The notes beneath the pieces were generated by a model. The model saw nothing but the letters and a program-made list of their open reading frames with translations, ran no database searches and had not been told where the DNA came from. Of a stretch of 64,000 bases of DNA, positions 62,627 to 64,000 are shown in pieces. The translations under genes and the position numbers were made by a program. The stretch is from an uncultured Reyranella sp. (lineage in GTDB: Bacteria; Pseudomonadota; Alphaproteobacteria; Reyranellales; Reyranellaceae): assembly GCF_945957355.1 (NCBI RefSeq), contig NZ_CAMFKM010000004.1:1-64000 (forward strand). Direction: 5' to 3'. Each line of letters opens with the position of its first letter. The first letter of the stretch is position 1.

Positions 62627-63670
62627 ATGAGAACGGCCCGCGGTTCGATCAGCGTTGCCGGCGCCTGGGAACGGGTTTGCTCGGGCGTTGGCTATCATCT
62701 CGACAATATGGGGCGCTGGCTGATTGTGCGGGCGCCGACGATCGGTGCTGCCTACGCGGCAATCCTGGCGCCAGGTACGCCCCGGCTCGAGCCGCGTCCT
62801 GGCTGGCGGTTCGCCGAGGAATATTACGACCAGCGACGCTGGCTGGCCTGCCGGCGCGGCGCCCTGTGGGAAGCGGCCCGTGAAAAGGAACTGGCGGTGC
62901 CGCTTACCGTGCGCTGGCACGGCGGCACCACGGTGGACGTGACGCTGGGCAACGACAACAGCCTCTGCCTCTATGTCTGTGGCTCCTTCGAACCCAACGA
63001 GTTCGCCTTCGTCGACCGCGTGCTGAAGCCCGGCATGGTATTCATCGATGTCGGTGCCAATGACGGCTACTACACGCTCTTTGCCGCCCGCCGCGTCGGC
63101 CCCTCGGGCCGGGTGATTGCCATCGAGCCGAGCTCGCGTGAGCGCGCGCACCTCCAGCGCAATCTCGGCCGCAACGGTCTCGACAACGTTCAGGTGGTCG
63201 CGGCGGCGCTCGGCGCCGAGGCAGGGTTCGTCGACCTTCATCTCGCCCATGGCGTTCATGCCGGCCACAACACGCTGGGCGACTTCGCCCATGACGACGT
63301 CGTGCGCGCGAGTTCGGAGCGGGTCACGCTGGACACGCTCGATGCGGTCGTGGCGAGGCATGGGCTGTCGCAGGTCGACATGGTCAAGATCGACGTCGAG
63401 GGGGGCGAGGCCGGCGTCGTGGCCGGCGCGCGCACTGTCCTGGCGACGGCGAGGCCGGTGCTCCTGATGGAGCTGAACGAGCGGGCGTTGCACGCGCAGG
63501 GCCAGAGCGCGGACGCCTTGCTGACCGTGCTTCGGGATGAGCTGAACTACCAGATCCTCACGTTTTCCCAGACCGGCGGCTGGCCCGAGTGCATCGTCGA
63601 GGGAGCGCCGTTGTCTCCGAACGTCGTGGCCGTGCCGAAAGAACGTGCTGAAACTCTGCTCAAAGCATAG
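62627..63670 (+). CDS. FkbM-family methyltransferase
   Basis: The 347-residue protein starts MRTARGSISVAGAWER. The core is the FkbM SAM domain: PGMVFIDVGANDGYYTLFA, GRVIAIEPSSRERAHLQRN, VTLDTLDAVVARHG and VDMVKIDVEGGEAGVVAGA. FkbM methyltransferases O-methylate glycans and natural products. The first 120 residues are an extension not clearly assigned. It is divergent from surA and 36 nt before the AGE isomerase gene. Confidence 0.88.
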   Translation: MRTARGSISVAGAWERVCSGVGYHLDNMGRWLIVRAPTIGAAYAAILAPGTPRLEPRPGWRFAEEYYDQRRWLACRRGALWEAAREKELAVPLTVRWHGGTTVDVTLGNDNSLCLYVCGSFEPNEFAFVDRVLKPGMVFIDVGANDGYYTLFAARRVGPSGRVIAIEPSSRERAHLQRNLGRNGLDNVQVVAAALGAEAGFVDLHLAHGVHAGHNTLGDFAHDDVVRASSERVTLDTLDAVVARHGLSQVDMVKIDVEGGEAGVVAGARTVLATARPVLLMELNERALHAQGQSADALLTVLRDELNYQILTFSQTGGWPECIVEGAPLSPNVVAVPKERAETLLKA

Positions 63671-63706
63671 GAACCCGCGCGCAACGCTTGCCGGGATTGA
63701 GGCCTG

Positions 63707-64000
63707 ATGTTCCAGGACGTTCGAACTGCAGCGACGTTCATGGAAGCCTGGATGCGTGAGCAGGCCCTGCCTCTGTGGGCGACGTCAGGGTTCGACGCGG
63801 AAGCCGGACGTTTCGAAGAGGGACTGACATTCGAAAGTGAGCGGCGTCGGGAAGCGCCGATCCGGCTGCTCGTGCAGGCTCGGCAAATCTTCGTCTACGC
63901 CCTTGCGGAACGTCGCAATTGGCATTCGGGCTCGGACGCGCTCGCCGAACGCGCCTTCGCCGCGATGCGCAGAGACTATTTCCGTCCTGATGGCCGTGAT
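63707..64000 (+). CDS. AGE-family epimerase/isomerase, N-terminal part (runs off right edge)
   Basis: The first 98 residues are open to the window edge. They read MFQDVRTAATFMEAWMREQA, PLWATSGFDAEAGRFEEGL and RLLVQARQIFVYALAER, the opening of the alpha/alpha-barrel N-acylglucosamine 2-epimerase / mannose-6-phosphate-isomerase-like family. Substrate cannot be set from this part. With the FkbM gene it may serve glycan modification. Confidence 0.82.
   Translation, partial: MFQDVRTAATFMEAWMREQALPLWATSGFDAEAGRFEEGLTFESERRREAPIRLLVQARQIFVYALAERRNWHSGSDALAERAFAAMRRDYFRPDGRD

Noticed and set aside
1..64000. CRISPR arrays, rRNA or tRNA genes, complete insertion sequences
   Set aside because: None were recognised on reading the sequence. 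Short tRNAs could have been missed without a covariance search.

Overview
The window is GC-rich, densely packed bacterial DNA with frequent 1-4 nt gene overlaps. It fits an alphaproteobacterium of the Rhodospirillales/Reyranella/Bradyrhizobium type: a MipZ division-plane ATPase, several Bug/TctC solute receptors, many LysR regulators, a short cysteine-poor L31, and the surA-pdxA-rsmA order. Genus is an inference; no rRNA, tRNA, CRISPR array or intact insertion sequence was seen.

Layout. 1-4.7 kb: a DabAB-type inorganic-carbon uptake locus with a divergent LysR gene; the dabA reading frame runs without a stop into a GGDEF domain at the left edge. 4.8-7.5 kb: an FeS-type photolyase with a DUF2256 mini-protein, then a LysR gene broken by an amber codon. 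7.5-13.8 kb: aldo/keto reductase, methyltransferase, SnoaL-like protein, SDR, LysR, ABC-F ATPase and a YCII protein. 13.8-17.4 kb: LysR with divergent lrgAB, then a Tat-exported lipase-like hydrolase. 17.7-26.3 kb: a surface-polysaccharide island (ugd, rfbD, rfbC, rfbA, rfbB) enclosing sulfate-activation genes cysD and cysNC, with a 600-nt lower-GC orphan stretch. 26.5-34 kb: GST, asparaginase, LysR, a Bug receptor, a conserved unknown and a UGSC-type selenoprotein, then an ArsR/SRPBCC pair and a second Bug receptor. 34-39 kb: alkylation repair (ogt and an Ada-AlkA fusion lacking its glycosylase core), MFS exporter, DUF2252 and a monooxygenase-fold protein. 39-49.3 kb: two molybdopterin oxidoreductases flanking rpmE, cyaY, an ABC exporter, an acyl-CoA ligase and a GNAT-membrane-protease fusion. 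49.3-56.9 kb: mipZ, MFS, VWA protein, acyl-CoA dehydrogenase, two SGNH proteins and an SDR. 57-64 kb: yicC-gmk convergent with plsC-rsmA-pdxA-surA, then an FkbM methyltransferase and the start of an AGE-family isomerase.

The strongest hidden signal is at 31,608-32,126. An in-frame TGA sits in a U-G-S-C motif, is followed 14 nt later by a hairpin closely matching the bacterial fdhF SECIS, and coding continues to a normal stop 79 codons later. Conventional ORF calling truncates this gene. Other points of interest are the DabA-GGDEF chimera, the Ada-AlkA protein with a missing catalytic core, the GNAT-membrane-protease fusion, the amber-interrupted LysR gene with a 14-bp tandem duplication, and a 128-nt intergenic element that folds as three hairpins inside a perfect 12-bp closing stem (54,682-54,809).
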